Source: Paramyrothecium sp. XJ0827
Lineage: Eukaryota; Ascomycota; Sordariomycetes; Hypocreales; Stachybotryaceae
DNA: 64,000 nt
NCBI GenBank assembly: GCA_020881915.1
Contig: JAJFPB010000007.1
Span: forward strand, 1,240,001-1,304,000
Direction of reading: 5' to 3'
A program made the translations under genes and the position numbers. Shown piece by piece: positions 36,201-47,543 of this stretch. Positions within the stretch are counted from its first letter, which is position 1. Each line of letters starts with the position of its first letter. The notes under the pieces were generated by a model. The model ran no database searches, was not told the origin of the DNA, and saw only the letters and a list, made by a program, of their open reading frames with translations.

Positions 36201-37338
36201 ACTTCTCTTGCTATGACTTAGGTGCCTTAGTGAGGGCGGTAGATAATGTAGGTGAATAATTCATCTTGTTTGTCTTAAGTCCTCGCCTGAAGCCCTCGCG
36301 TAGCAGGGGAGAGAATGTGTGGGATCATGCCACGGCGCCCAGTGCCCGTCAAAAATACATTTACCTGACACTAGTCGGGACCTTCTATGCAAAGAAGAAA
36401 GTAACGTTCCGCGGAGAGCCAGCGCAGCTTTACCTCGGCCATCTCAGCCTGAGACCGACAAACCACCTTTTGAGATTTGCCTCTACGTATTGTACTGTCT
36501 GTCGTCGTAATGCCCACTCCCAAACAGCTCATCATGTAAACAGACAATTCTTCTCTGATCATTTGTATCTGCATAGGACAACGCAGATTCAAGAGGGAGA
36601 GCTGCGCTACTCAGCACAGGCATCCATGTCTTGTGTTCCTTTACCACCCGTTATAATCCGCATGTACGAGCCATTCATACGACAGATCATAGCACATAGC
36701 AGCGCCTCTGATGCTTTGATGTTGACAAGGGACACCATCGGATGATCTAACCGTAAATAACTCGGCGTGGTAAGCCTTCGTCAGCCATCTGGTTGCATAT
36801 CCGGTTCTTGGCCTTATTCGCCCCATCCACGCAACTCATCGGTTCACTGGAGAGAATCTTTTTTGTCTCATATCGGGATTGCGGCCAAAACACTACACCA
36901 TACCCTATCGAAAACTGAATTTGGTAGCATGAAGTTATTCGAGTGTAGCAAGAGCTTGAATGTGACGAGAAGAAGGTGTGTCATTCCGTGCCTGCCCACT
37001 ATTTAGAGATATAGAGCTCTCTTGCTTGTTTAGGGGATTTTTGCGAATACTCAAGTCCTAATCTGAGTTGATTTGGGGGCAGCTGAGGCCAGGTGCATTA
37101 TCTATTTCGTCCAATCTCAATAGATACCCCGGTTGTCCTTCTGTACCGAAGCGAGAAAGGAGAAGATATGTCCAGATAGGCAACCAAAATTTGACAAGAA
37201 CATCGCATATTGAGTAAGTTTTCAATGAATCCGGTCAAGTACCAACTTTAACGGCACGACAAGCAGCTCCCTGCTCGACATCGGCTTCAGTATTTCCCTG
37301 ATACTGGCCACTGAGTGGGTAGCATAGCCCTTCGTTTC
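33215..37338. other. Gene-poor stretch
   Basis: Four kilobases with only short frames on both strands. None has a domain, a splice-consistent extension or a repeat I can name. I find no transposase or reverse transcriptase motif. Together with the following ankyrin relic it looks like decayed or intergenic sequence. Confidence 0.55.
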
Positions 37339-37866
37339 ATTTTCGAGAAAGCCTGGCACACCCCAAATATGCCCGCCTGATTGGGGAAGTCAGGGAACTT
37401 GGTGATCTTCTTCTCGCCAAAGGCGTTCTCATAGACGTAGAAAACAGTGAAGGTGAAACACCCTCTCACAACTTCTTCCGCAAGGCGTTTGGAAGACTCC
37501 GGGCTAGCCATACTCGAAGACAGCGATCCAAGACCTGTCATCCTTCAGAGCAAGATAGGAGGCTTCAGACACCGAGCGATTCAGGCTGTTGCACACGCTG
37601 TCATTGAAGCCATCCTCTGGGCTCATCTAGACGAGTCTCAAGTCGACTGGAATGTGAGAAACACGAAGGGGCAGTCGGTCCTGCATGTGGTCATCGAGGA
37701 TGAACGAGGGCGGGCCAGACATGCAAAGAGGTTCCGCTTCTTATTGAGGATGGCTCTTGATGCAATGGCAGAAGATAACTGTCACCGAACACCTTTGAAC
37801 GTTGCAGCAGTGGTCGGATTACCGAGACATCGTGGGCTTTACGCTGAGGAAAGTGGCCCAAATTAG
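37339..37866 (+). pseudogene. Ankyrin-repeat protein relic
   Basis: Two reading frames in succession encode ankyrin-like text. The first (about 37375-37480) reads GDLLLAKGVLIDVENSEGET, matching the L-L-x-x-G-x-x-x-D-x-x-N-x-x-G-x-T-P repeat. The second, in another frame (about 37640-37830), has VDWNVRNTKGQSVLHVVIED and AMAEDNCHRTPLNVAAVVG, two more repeats of the same type. No start codon, upstream domain or downstream repeats are found, and the frames cannot be joined by an evident intron. I read this as the remnant of an ankyrin gene, possibly once STAND-linked. Confidence 0.65.
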
Positions 37867-40800
37867 ACGGCTGGAACACGATGTATAAAGAGGTATTGTC
37901 AGGCCTCAGAGCCTCGTAGATCTACAGTACCGGAGCATTCTGCATTTGATTTGTAAAGTCTGGTTACGGGAAGCGTACGAAGTTTAACTTGTATCATTAA
38001 GGCATAGTTTCGTAACGTTCAAAGAATGTTTCTTGAAGGACCATCTCACTTCAGCATGCCCAGAAAACCTACCCTGTATTCTGGGGCACATGTCCTGTCA
38101 TCACGACTGACAGGGGCAGTGAGCAAGGCGACACCTCGCAGCCAATCAAGACGGCAATGGTCTAGACGCCCGCTGCTCCCGCGCGCTTCTTCAACGGGCC
38201 TCGCGACAAGACGGTCTTTCTGGTCACTTAAGAAAGAACAAACCATGCTGTAAATCAAGGCGCATCTAGACGCCTTCTGATCAGCGTTCCTTGCATCGCT
38301 CAGCTGCCCGCCTCATGCTTTTTCGTGCAGTCAGCCACTGGTCTGGGCTCAGTAAGGACTTCCCCCCTTGAGCCTGGGAACCCTGTCGAGCGTGCATGTG
38401 CATAATTGCTTATTCCTGCAGCCGAGTCCTGCACAAGTGCACATAAAGGGTACGGGTTACCGGCATGTGATGCGCTGGACTGTCTGGATTGGTGTGACGT
38501 CTGGATCATATCCAGAAGTGTCTGGGACAAAGGCGTCACAAGGCGTTACAGCCACGCTACGGAATGTGTGAATGAGGGCGGGGGTCCATCTCAGCAGCCG
38601 GGAAAAGCAACACGGCTATCGACCTCGGCTCTGCGAAGTAGTGGCGAATGATTGCTGAGCGACAATTGATGAAACACGCAGACGTGACCTACTTTGCCTC
38701 AGGACTCTTCCGCCCAGCGCCCTGACTAGCCATTCTACTGGAGAGAGAACAAAATTGTTTATCCTCTTGGCGCAGCGTTTGCTTACTGGAATCGGAGGAA
38801 CCGATTTATCGCTTCAAAATGAAGAGATCCCACGGTGATTAATGGCGAGCCCGGGTTGGCCAGCGACAGCAAGCGACGGGCTCTGACCCACCAGAGGCAC
38901 GTTCGCGACCCTTGCATCTGAGGCAGCCCTCCCCGGCCACGGCCCGCTTAACTTAATGCGAAATCAAGCTTGATTTGCTGAGGACGAGCCAGGCACGGCA
39001 CCGGCTATGGCGACAAGCCGGGTTTGGGGAGGCTCGGCTTGTCTGTTAGGGTTTGAGCGGGCGAACGGTCCTCGCCTCACCAACGGTTGTTCGAGTAACT
39101 GCATGAGATCAACATTACTGCGAAGCTTGATATAACCTCCTTTACCGGCATTTGTCCGAGTGACAGTGAGGATGCGTTGATCGCTAGAGATACGGGTGGC
39201 AATACGAGGTAAGACTTTTTTTGGTCTCAGGTCCTACGCAGCAGTAGCCAAACTACGGTTTGATGGTGACGGTGGTGTTCCTACAATCCCTTGCCCTAAC
39301 TGTGCTTGCGGGTATGGGCACAAGCGCGGTTGAAGAGCAGCAGTATCATGCCGCCGACCAGGGGTGCGATCTGTCGTGTCATTGTTGTCTTTCGCCAAGC
39401 CCACACTTCCCCTCTGCTGGCGCGCGCCACAAATCCCTTCGCGCCCTTTCACTGCCACGCTGCGGGCTTGCCACCGGAGCCAATGGTGGGATTAGCCGTC
39501 ACGGCGATCTGGTGTGACCCCCCCATGTCGTGGGTTTCAGCGCCTCTTGCGCAATCCACAGTGATTGGATGTCTGGAGCAGCTGATCCTTTCCCTCGACG
39601 CTGAATCAACCAACAGGAGAGGGGTCCTACGGGGACGAGAATAGCATGTGAAAAACGACGTAACTGGGGCAGGGCAAGCAAGCAGGTTTGCTCCACGGGC
39701 TTGTTTGCTTCTGGCGATACGACAGTCGTGGAACGGCGGCAGCGGTTTATAAAACACGGATAGCAACCGGGTGAGGCAAGCAAGTCGGGACGCTGCATCC
39801 AATTGCACCACGGCAGGCTAAAGCAAATCCTGAACGATATCTGTCCGCGTGGACACCGTTCCGGGCTCGACGATCCAGCGACATCGGCTACCACGAATAC
39901 TAGTCATTTTCTCCCAAGCGTCCCTCCCGTCCAAGAGGCCCGCCGGCTCATGGCTAGTGCTGCATGACCTGGTTCTGCTGCTTCGAGACCAGATCCCACC
40001 ACAGCTGCATGAAGACAAAACAGACAGGGATCAGCATCTGCGATTGCCATCTTTTCATCTTATCTTTTCGGTCCCCGGTTCCCACTTCGTGCTTCAAGAA
40101 GCGTTTCCTCTCAGCGCTTGTCCGAGTCGTGGCCATCACTTTCTCGCTCTCCTCCCTTTCTCAAGCTGCCCTTTGGCTTTCTAGCACACAAGCCTAGCCA
40201 GCCTCTCTTTAACCTTGACTTCTTAGGCTCGGGGAAACACGCATAGCTTGCCCTTGCCATCGCCTAAGAGACACCGCTACAGCTTTAGCGGCGGGGGGTT
40301 CGCACAATATCCACTAACACGCACCGACTCCTCGCGACGCCATTCCCACTCGCCGCTACCAGGCCTCCCCAACAGACAGCAACTCGGTTCCAAGAAGCGG
40401 CAGACGGTCTATAAACCTTCTGTGCCTTCCAAGGAAACAGAGCCCGCCACTCTTCCGGGTTCTCCATTCTCCTGCAGGTTTCAGTTCCGCCGTCTCTTTC
40501 ACCCCTAGCAACTACACAGCTTCGGACCCAGTTGGACTCGTCCGCACCAGCAAGGCCAATCCTCACCGCTCACTGCATTACCCTGGTCCGCGAATCCGCT
40601 CGCCGTGACTGTCTTAACCAGCCGGCCCCCACAGTTGGGTTGGAAAGGCGGAGTCTTTATTGATTTCGTCGCTTCTACCGTTTCGCCAGCCTGCGACATA
40701 TTATTTATTACTGGGGTTACGGCACATCGCATTGACGTGTGCTGGTCGTCGAGACATCCTACCCCGGTACTGATAGCTTCACACGATTCCAATCGCTTCG

Positions 40801-41070
40801 GCCAACCAGCCGCTAGACCTGCAGACCGCAACTTCTTTGCATCCCGGCTCGCGCATTGTTGATCGAGCAACTGGCAATTACCAACTTTCATCTCTGGGAC
40901 GCGAAATTAAAGGCGGATCGTGCTTGGCTATACCGCCTCTTCATACAACTCTCCTTTGTTTTAGGGCTTGAGGCCTTCATGAGCAACACCAATTTATAAA
41001 CTCAAGACAAATTGTCGCTGCCTCAAAAAACATCAATCAATCCTCGGCCCTTCAGTCGAATGTCATCACC
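37867..41070. other. Intergenic plus long leader of the next gene
   Basis: I see no supported gene. The right part (about 39900-41070) is pyrimidine-rich with several upstream ATGs and probably includes the promoter and a long 5' leader for the protein starting at 41071. Confidence 0.5.
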
Positions 41071-41820
41071 ATGTATCCTGGATCTACCTTCGTGGCGTCA
41101 AATTCGACGTATCACAGCTTCAACGATATAGAGCTGTTCGAGCCTCCCTCGCCTCCTAAGAAGGCCATCGACTCCATGGGAGAGGAGCGTCCACTCACAG
41201 CCGTCAAAATGCAACGGCAGGACTCTGGTTACGAGTCGTACAACCCGAGTCCAAGCCCCCGCAACTCTACATCAACATCGACATCTCGTCCCTCTGTTGC
41301 TCGGCGGATCTCCACTGGCTCATCCACGGCTGGCTCATCACGAACCCGGACACGCCCATCCACTCACCGTTCCACCAAGTCATACCCTCAGCCTAAACCT
41401 AGCCAGTCACTTTATCACGCAAGGTCGACATCGATTCAGCCACAGCCTGTGAGCTACTTCCACTTTCCATCACCGGAGCCTATCGAGCTCGTCAGCAATT
41501 CACCTGTGGACGTGGATGCTGCTCCCCAGTCACCGGCGCTCCCCCCTCCTCAGACAACCCACTACTGGACGAGTGATCGCACGCGTCGCCTCGAGTATGC
41601 AGCCATCGACGCTGCCAGTCGTGGCTTCAAGGGGTGGGTTCGCCGAACTCTGATCCCCGACTGCTTCGTTCCCCAGGAGAGCAAGCATGTCTCGTTCGAT
41701 GATGACTCTGGCAGTGTCCGTCGATACAGACTGGAGCTAGAGGAGGAGGACATCCAGGACGAAAAGGCGCCTCGTCGGCGCAAGCCGTGGCGCTTTTGGT
41801 CCCGCAAGAACACCGTTTAG
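41071..41820 (+). CDS. Disordered conserved fungal protein
   Basis: An intronless 249-aa protein, ATG in a favourable context (TCACCATG). The first ~150 residues are low-complexity, rich in S, T, P and R (RNSTSTSTSRPSVARRISTG). A more ordered C-terminal half follows, with DRTRRLEYAAIDAASRGFKG, WVRRTLIPDCFVP and an acidic helix (RLELEEEDIQDE). The very end is basic (RRRKPWRFWSRK). I recognise no domain. The ordered C-terminus and strong codon structure argue for a real gene. Possible roles include signalling or scaffolding, but nothing in the sequence shows it. Confidence 0.75.
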   Translation: MYPGSTFVASNSTYHSFNDIELFEPPSPPKKAIDSMGEERPLTAVKMQRQDSGYESYNPSPSPRNSTSTSTSRPSVARRISTGSSTAGSSRTRTRPSTHRSTKSYPQPKPSQSLYHARSTSIQPQPVSYFHFPSPEPIELVSNSPVDVDAAPQSPALPPPQTTHYWTSDRTRRLEYAAIDAASRGFKGWVRRTLIPDCFVPQESKHVSFDDDSGSVRRYRLELEEEDIQDEKAPRRRKPWRFWSRKNTV

Positions 41821-42463
41821 CCCTTTTCCTTTGTGATGAGAACAGCGTTTGTCGGAGTATTTGCTCCCCTTTCCTTAATGTTAGAAACCGCATCACGAAA
41901 GACGAGCATCATCGGCGCTGTATACCCCAAATGGTTGCGTTTGCTTTTACATGGCGCATCTTTAATTTTTACACACAACATCACATCATTGCAAGCGCAT
42001 GATACAAACAGCATTTTGCCTGTTACACGAAGGGACGAAGGACATGAATGAAGGATGGAAAGGGCGTTTGCATCATTGCTATGGCGCCGACTGTTTGAGA
42101 TTGACTGACGATATTCCCGCGCAAATGCGCGTGTGAATGAGGGCGCTCCGGGTCGCACAGAGAAGGACGCGTGAGCATGATTAGAATGAATGAGCATGGA
42201 TAATGAGAACCACATTCACAACTTGTTGGCAGACAAGCTGTGTAACTACACGGAGCAGCAAAGAAAGCATGAACATGAAATCATAATAAATTCCCAGCAA
42301 CCTTGACCATATTTCTTTCTGCACTTGAAATGACACATCGAGAAAGACGCGCCCAGAAATCACCGTTTTTGTTTCCCTTCCCTACTGCTTCCGGCTCGTG
42401 ACAGACAACCTGCACAAACGCAACCATTCAAGACATCTGGGAACCTCAAGAAACCTGATAACC
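41821..42463. other. Intergenic
   Basis: The 3' flank of the disordered-protein gene and the promoter of the GCR1-C gene. No gene is seen. An in-frame ATG at 42398 upstream of the preferred start is noted under the next gene. Confidence 0.6.
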
Positions 42464-43810
42464 ATGGAGTCTTGGATCGATACGGTTCTTCAGAGGCCCT
42501 CAACTTCGCCAAGAACATCTCCGTCCAACACTTCGCATCCCATTACGGCCGCTACTGCCCCCGAGACAACGGCGCCGGGCCAGGCCGACCTGGTCCGCTT
42601 GGCGGCCCCACAAACGCCACCAGCACATGCACGTCTCGGCGACCGGCCCCGTGAGAGGGCTCTTTCTGCAAGACCAAGCCGTGCGACGGCCTGGCGACGT
42701 GATGAGGCGGTGATGGAAAGGATAGACGAGATTGCTGCCCAGCTTCAGGAGACGAGGACACAAAATGAAGAGCAGTATGCCAACCTCGTCAGACGAAATG
42801 ACTTGCAGTTGCTCATCATGGAGGGCATTGTACACAACTCCATGGATGAGAAACGCAGAGAGAACACAGAGAGAACTGGGTTGGAACCCGAGCTGAGACT
42901 TGCTGCCATCATGGGCGAAAAGTACTTGGCTAGAGCCCAGGAATTGGCAGGCCATCCGACAGTGTCCAGCGCGACGAACCCTTCGCTTAAGGAGACGTTC
43001 TCGATAACTCCTTCCTTGAGACAGGAAGGCCAAGCTCGCAGTAGCATAGAGGTAGCCGCACCGACGCAAGTCAACCGAGATAGCGGCAGGCAACCATCAT
43101 ATGCAACAAGCTCACCCACATCGACCCGGCTAGGACCGGGGCAAGACGAAAGAACCTTGCTTCCAAACCGAGAGGAGCATGGTTCAAGAATGCGCCACAC
43201 AAGAGACGCGAGCCTGTCTTTGCAGCCAAGCTGGACACCGATCAATTCGCGAGCGCTTGTACCCGGGGCGGAGCAAGAGGAGCTCGGATCTGACAATATG
43301 AGCGCTGCTGGGCAAGACTTGGAGCTTGAGAGTGACTACTACGACGATGATGAAGAAAGCTCAAGGTCCAGAACGGAGGCCAGCTCCCTGGGCCAGTCGA
43401 GCCCCCGCGCCCCCCGGCCTCGCTACTCCGTGTCCCGTCAAACGTACCCCCGTTACGCCCGCGGGCCTCCCGACCAGCGATTCCACTACACGCGCATGCC
43501 GCGGACCGTGACCGGCATCTGGGACCAGTGGAAGCACGGCACCGACGGCAACAGGGCCATCGAGGCCCTCGAGCACGAGTTCGGGACCGCCTGGCGCACG
43601 GGTGAGAACCGCGACATCAAGTACGGCAGCAACTACGTCGGCACGCGCCACCGCATCGTGCAGTACGTCGAGGCGCGGGCCAGGAGCGAGCGCGTGCCGC
43701 CCGAGGAGATGTGTCGCCGGCTGGACGCTCACGTGAATAAGAGGATCCAGCAACTGCTGAGCGCGATCAAGAGGAACCAGGATCCCTTTGTGGTGATAGG
43801 GCGACGATGA
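42464..43810 (+). CDS. GCR1-C domain DNA-binding protein
   Basis: An intronless 448-aa protein. The C-terminal region, about residues 345-425, reads TVTGIWDQWKHGTDGNRAIE, then LEHEFGTAWR, then YGSNYVGTRHRIVQYVE. This W-x-x-W...W-R pattern is the GCR1-C domain, the DNA-binding part of yeast Gcr1 and Msn1/Hot1-type regulators. An N-terminal predicted coiled coil (MERIDEIAAQLQETRTQNEE) suggests dimerisation, and an acidic stretch (ELESDYYDDDEESS) could activate. The ATG at 42464 has a good context (ACCATGG). An in-frame ATG at 42398 would add 22 residues. Targets are unknown. Confidence 0.85.
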   Translation: MESWIDTVLQRPSTSPRTSPSNTSHPITAATAPETTAPGQADLVRLAAPQTPPAHARLGDRPRERALSARPSRATAWRRDEAVMERIDEIAAQLQETRTQNEEQYANLVRRNDLQLLIMEGIVHNSMDEKRRENTERTGLEPELRLAAIMGEKYLARAQELAGHPTVSSATNPSLKETFSITPSLRQEGQARSSIEVAAPTQVNRDSGRQPSYATSSPTSTRLGPGQDERTLLPNREEHGSRMRHTRDASLSLQPSWTPINSRALVPGAEQEELGSDNMSAAGQDLELESDYYDDDEESSRSRTEASSLGQSSPRAPRPRYSVSRQTYPRYARGPPDQRFHYTRMPRTVTGIWDQWKHGTDGNRAIEALEHEFGTAWRTGENRDIKYGSNYVGTRHRIVQYVEARARSERVPPEEMCRRLDAHVNKRIQQLLSAIKRNQDPFVVIGRR

Positions 43811-44139
43811 TGGCTCGCGGTTGCGTTTTCCCTTTCTTCTATTTGTCGAGATACCCCTCATCTTTAGTGTTGATTCAGGACTGTTTGCGACGTTGGGCTC
43901 ACAACCTCGTTCGTATCAAGGAAGCGAGAAGTTTGCGACGCTTAGTACGACCATAGTCAGGTGATTGATGGAGTGGTGGCGCAATACAGTGTTCTTTATG
44001 TACAGAGGGCCAAGATTGAGCATGAATTACAAACGCTCACGTAGCATCGGATTTAGTAATATGGCATGAAATACAATCTTCCCTTCCAAACTTGTTGTAC
44101 CAAAGACAGTTTCGCATCAGCATAACGAAAAGGAGACAG
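43811..44139. other. Intergenic between convergent genes
   Basis: A shared 3' region of the GCR1-C gene (plus) and the P450 gene (minus). No gene is seen. Confidence 0.6.
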
Positions 44140-45522
44140 CTAGATAGCTTGGCCCACTCTGGGCTTGATCTTGACCCAGAAGTTGACGGGCCTGACGTTG
44201 AACCAGCCATCCTGGACCAGCTCATAGCTCGGGTCCACCATCTCGAAATCCAACTCCCGCAGCAGCATGGCCAGCACCACCATGTTCCACTGCCACGCGT
44301 AGTGCTTCCCGATGCACTCCCGCTTGCCGTTGCCGTACCAGCGCTTGACGCCCAGCGGGAGCTTCTCGAAGCTGTCGCCCAGCATGCGCTCCGGCCGGAA
44401 CTTGAGCGGCTCGTCGAAGACGGCCGGGTCCCGGTTGACGCCCGCCAGCACCAGGATCATGGCCTGGTTGTGCGCGACCTGGTACTTGCCGTTGCCGAGC
44501 AGCACCGGGCTCTTGTCCTTGCTGGGGAGCGGCTCGATGTTGAAGCCTGGCGCGGCGTTGGAGAGGCGGAGGGACTCGCGCATGATGGCTTCGATGTAGT
44601 TCAGCTGCGAGAGGTGCTCGTAGGTGAGCTCGCCGCTACCCAGAACCGTGTCTAGCTCCTTGCGAGCCTTGGGCAAGACTTCTGGATTTCGTAGCAGGAA
44701 AAGAATAGCGGAGGTGATGAGGCATGGCGCAGTGCTGCTGCCAATGGGCATGGAGACGATCTCATCAAGCACTTGTGATTCGGTCAATGACTTACCAGTC
44801 TCCGGGTCCGTGCCGTTCAACAGAGCCGCCAACACATCCTGGCGATCAGTAGGGTTTGCCTTGCGGTGCTCCACCATTTCCGCGGCATACTTGCGCATCT
44901 CGCGCACAGAAGACTTGAACTTGCCTCCGTGCAGGAGCCAATTGAGGATGCCTGGTCGCGTCGGCCGCTTCACGGCCTCGGAAGTCGAATCCTCCATGGC
45001 CTTGATCATAGGATGCTCGGGGCCGGTGAGGCAGTTCAATTTATTTCCGTAAAGAGAGAGTGTTGTGGCTTCAAGGTTTAATCTGTTCAGATCGCCAAGG
45101 ACCTCACGCTTGTTGTTGTCCCCGAGGCCCCTCCAGATGTTGATGAGCTCGGTCGTCGTGTCGCGCATGTCGATGAAGTGCAGCGCCATGGCCTGAGGCG
45201 ACAGCTTCGGGGCAATGATGTGATGGGCAATGCCCCAGCTGGCCTCGTGATCGTAGGCAGTGAAGAGCGCATCGTGGACTGCGTACCGGATCTCAACGAT
45301 GGGACCGCCCACATACTTGCGGAAGCGACTCTCGTCACACAATTCCTCGGCGAGATGTGCTCCAGCCACGAAGACGAGGGTTTTGCCCAGGACCTTGATC
45401 TGGAAGATCTCGCCGTATTGATCAGCAAGCTTCTTCAATGACCACCAAGTGTTGCTTGGGTTGACGTCGAGCACATTGCCGACAATGGGCAGCCCCCGCG
45501 GTTGTGGGATGGGTTGGGACAT
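44140..45522 (-). CDS. Cytochrome P450, CYP505/CYP540-like heme domain
   Basis: An intronless 460-aa P450. IPQPRGLPIVGNVLDV near the start is typical of the CYP102/505 (P450foxy) heme domain and its standalone relatives. Visible motifs are ESLR of the K-helix (about residue 320) and the heme loop YGNGKRECIG (about residue 400), where the canonical F is Y. The I-helix reads IGSSTAP in place of AGxE/DTT: the threonine stays but the acidic residue is serine. No reductase domain follows, so it would need an external reductase. No transmembrane anchor is seen. An ATG 51 bp upstream (45573) is an alternative start. The substrate is unknown; fatty-acid-like substrates are common in this clan. Confidence 0.92.
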   Translation of the reverse strand: MSQPIPQPRGLPIVGNVLDVNPSNTWWSLKKLADQYGEIFQIKVLGKTLVFVAGAHLAEELCDESRFRKYVGGPIVEIRYAVHDALFTAYDHEASWGIAHHIIAPKLSPQAMALHFIDMRDTTTELINIWRGLGDNNKREVLGDLNRLNLEATTLSLYGNKLNCLTGPEHPMIKAMEDSTSEAVKRPTRPGILNWLLHGGKFKSSVREMRKYAAEMVEHRKANPTDRQDVLAALLNGTDPETGKSLTESQVLDEIVSMPIGSSTAPCLITSAILFLLRNPEVLPKARKELDTVLGSGELTYEHLSQLNYIEAIMRESLRLSNAAPGFNIEPLPSKDKSPVLLGNGKYQVAHNQAMILVLAGVNRDPAVFDEPLKFRPERMLGDSFEKLPLGVKRWYGNGKRECIGKHYAWQWNMVVLAMLLRELDFEMVDPSYELVQDGWFNVRPVNFWVKIKPRVGQAI

Positions 45523-46921
45523 GATCTTAGGACGATGGGAGGGTTTGGAGAGGAAATTGACTGTGAAAGGCACTGGCTCCCCGTCTTCTTCTCACCCGCA
45601 TCTTTTGTATGAGCTTGGCCGGCACGCCGCAGGCTTTGGTTTCCCCAGTTACGTCACGTATGTCTGAGCTGATTGCTTTTTGTCTCACCTGGCTGTATGC
45701 AACCTGCAGCCAAAGCCGACCGGTTGTCCATCGCACTTCGGCGACAGCGTGTGTGTGAAGGGGTCCCTGTGTCCGTTACAACGAGGCTGAGGCAGGCTGC
45801 CGCGGATCACGAGCTTCACTCTACTGAAGTGTAGCCTTCCCTTTTCCACCTGTGTTCATTGTCCAACACCACTGCAGCTATTGTGTTGGAGCTCGACGGG
45901 GTTGCGAATGACTGTCTCAATTGATTTTCCCCTGTCGAGGCAAGACGTGATGGCAAGCACCCAGGGGCGCCTGAAGGGAAGATCGCGGCGTGGCTTGCAT
46001 TAGCGTTGTAAAAAACAACTTTTTGCTGCAGTACCAGACGAATAGCCGTTGGAGTAGCAGAAATTGCCATGCATGTCTCACCAGAAAGCAACATATCGCA
46101 GCAATCCGACTGGCCTAGATCGCAGAGCGGACTTGGGCGAGACTCTCAGCTCATCGCAGCTTGGCATCAGTACATACCAAAGCCTACCTCGGCTGCGAGA
46201 TCCACAGCGTAGTATTGGCTGTATATGCTAGACGCAGATACCAAAGGGAATGGCCGATGCATCCATCGCTCGAGCTGGATCTCATGCTTGCAAAGCATTG
46301 AAGCGTTCCTAATGTTCCACCATGCTGCAGTGGAGGAGCACCACGATACTTTGTCACAGAGACCCATGAGCTCCTGAGACATATTAACTGAATGATCCAG
46401 TGTCCTCAAGGGTGTTAGACCACGTCAACATCAAATCACCCAGTAGCATTGAAGGAAGCCAGGCCATTGGTAGGTAGTTGGGCACAGAGACACCAGCCGT
46501 CTGTCTCGTCAACGACCCAACCACATTCAGCGATATCCAATGGCTCCAGCACAAATTCTGAAATCTCTTGCTTCTTAGGCAAAGTCAGCAGACGCCATTT
46601 GAATCGCACATGGCGAGAAAGGCACTCAAAAATGATGATCAAGTATCTGGTAATTGGAGGCGGTTCAAGCTTTCCAGAGCAAGGTGAGGTACCTCAGATT
46701 GGTGGAGGCGGTTGACCATGACTTTTGGTGCCAGATATGCGATCACGTGACTCCATCTTTCCACGTCTCCTTTACGACCCAACACGCGACTCCAAGGAAC
46801 GCAGCTAATAGCCACGGCCACACGTTTCCTTCAGTCGCTCCTTTCGCCCCCGTCCGTACACGGCCAGATCTGAACCCTCTCGCGAGTCATCCTACGTCGA
46901 TTTGAGCCCAATCTGCCCACC
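45523..46921. other. Divergent promoter region, P450 and DPM3
   Basis: A 1.4-kb stretch between two divergent genes. Short frames lack support. I see no repeat or RNA gene. Confidence 0.55.
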
Positions 46922-47349
46922 ATGACGCGCGCCCAGCAGACCATTTCCTTCGCCCTCCTCGTCTCCTCCGTATGTCTCCCGCGGGAGCCCCCAGTCAGAC
47001 CCCTCCAACCGCCAGCTTCTAGATGTTCTGACCCTTGTCGATAGTTCTACCTCGCACTCTATCTCGAATTGGTGCCATTGCCTTCCGTCATCCAAGAGCA
47101 GATCGTCCCAGTCGTACGTCTCTCCCACCTTGCGCCTCGAGCAACCCTTTCCTGCGGCTCGCACGCAGAAGCTAACCTATCCGACAGCTTCCGTTCTGGG
47201 CTCTGGTCTCGTTTGGTGCCCTGCTACTATTCCGCCTCGGCTGGGGCGTCCTGACCTTCAACGATGTCCCCGAGGCTCACAAGGAACTCATGGCCGAAAT
47301 CGACGAGGCCAAGGCCGATCTGAGGAAGTTGGGCGTGGATGTCGACTAA
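46922..47349 (+). CDS. DPM3: Dolichol-phosphate mannosyltransferase subunit 3
   Basis: A 92-aa protein spread over three small exons: 46922-46969, 47045-47113 and 47188-47349. All introns fall in phase 0. It starts MTRAQQT, has two hydrophobic helices (FALLVSSFYLALYL and WALVSFGALLLFRLGW) and ends in a conserved cytosolic helix with VLTFNDVPEA and EIDEAKADLRKLGV. This matches DPM3, the ER membrane subunit that anchors and stabilises the catalytic DPM1. The enzyme makes dolichol-phosphate-mannose for N-glycans, O-mannose and GPI anchors. Its length agrees with the family. The two introns hide it from simple frame searches. Confidence 0.94.
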
Positions 47350-47543
47350 GCTCGGAGGCAAATACAGAATGGTGGGAATGAGAATCCAGATATGACGGGC
47401 ATTCACGGTTTGGGCGCCAGAAAATGAAGGATAAAAGTAATGTCATAATGGTATCGTTTCCTGATTGCAAAGCTCCTCCTACGCCGCCAACCCACAGTAC
47501 CAGGTGTCATGCCGAGTTATACATAAGACATGAGTTCCAGCAT
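47350..47543. other. Short gap between convergent genes
   Basis: The 3' flanks of DPM3 (plus) and the coiled-coil protein gene (minus). Nothing else is seen. Confidence 0.6.

Noticed and set aside
37287..37541. Minus-strand 84-codon frame
   Set aside because: The plus strand carries ankyrin-like repeats here, so this is the antisense reading.
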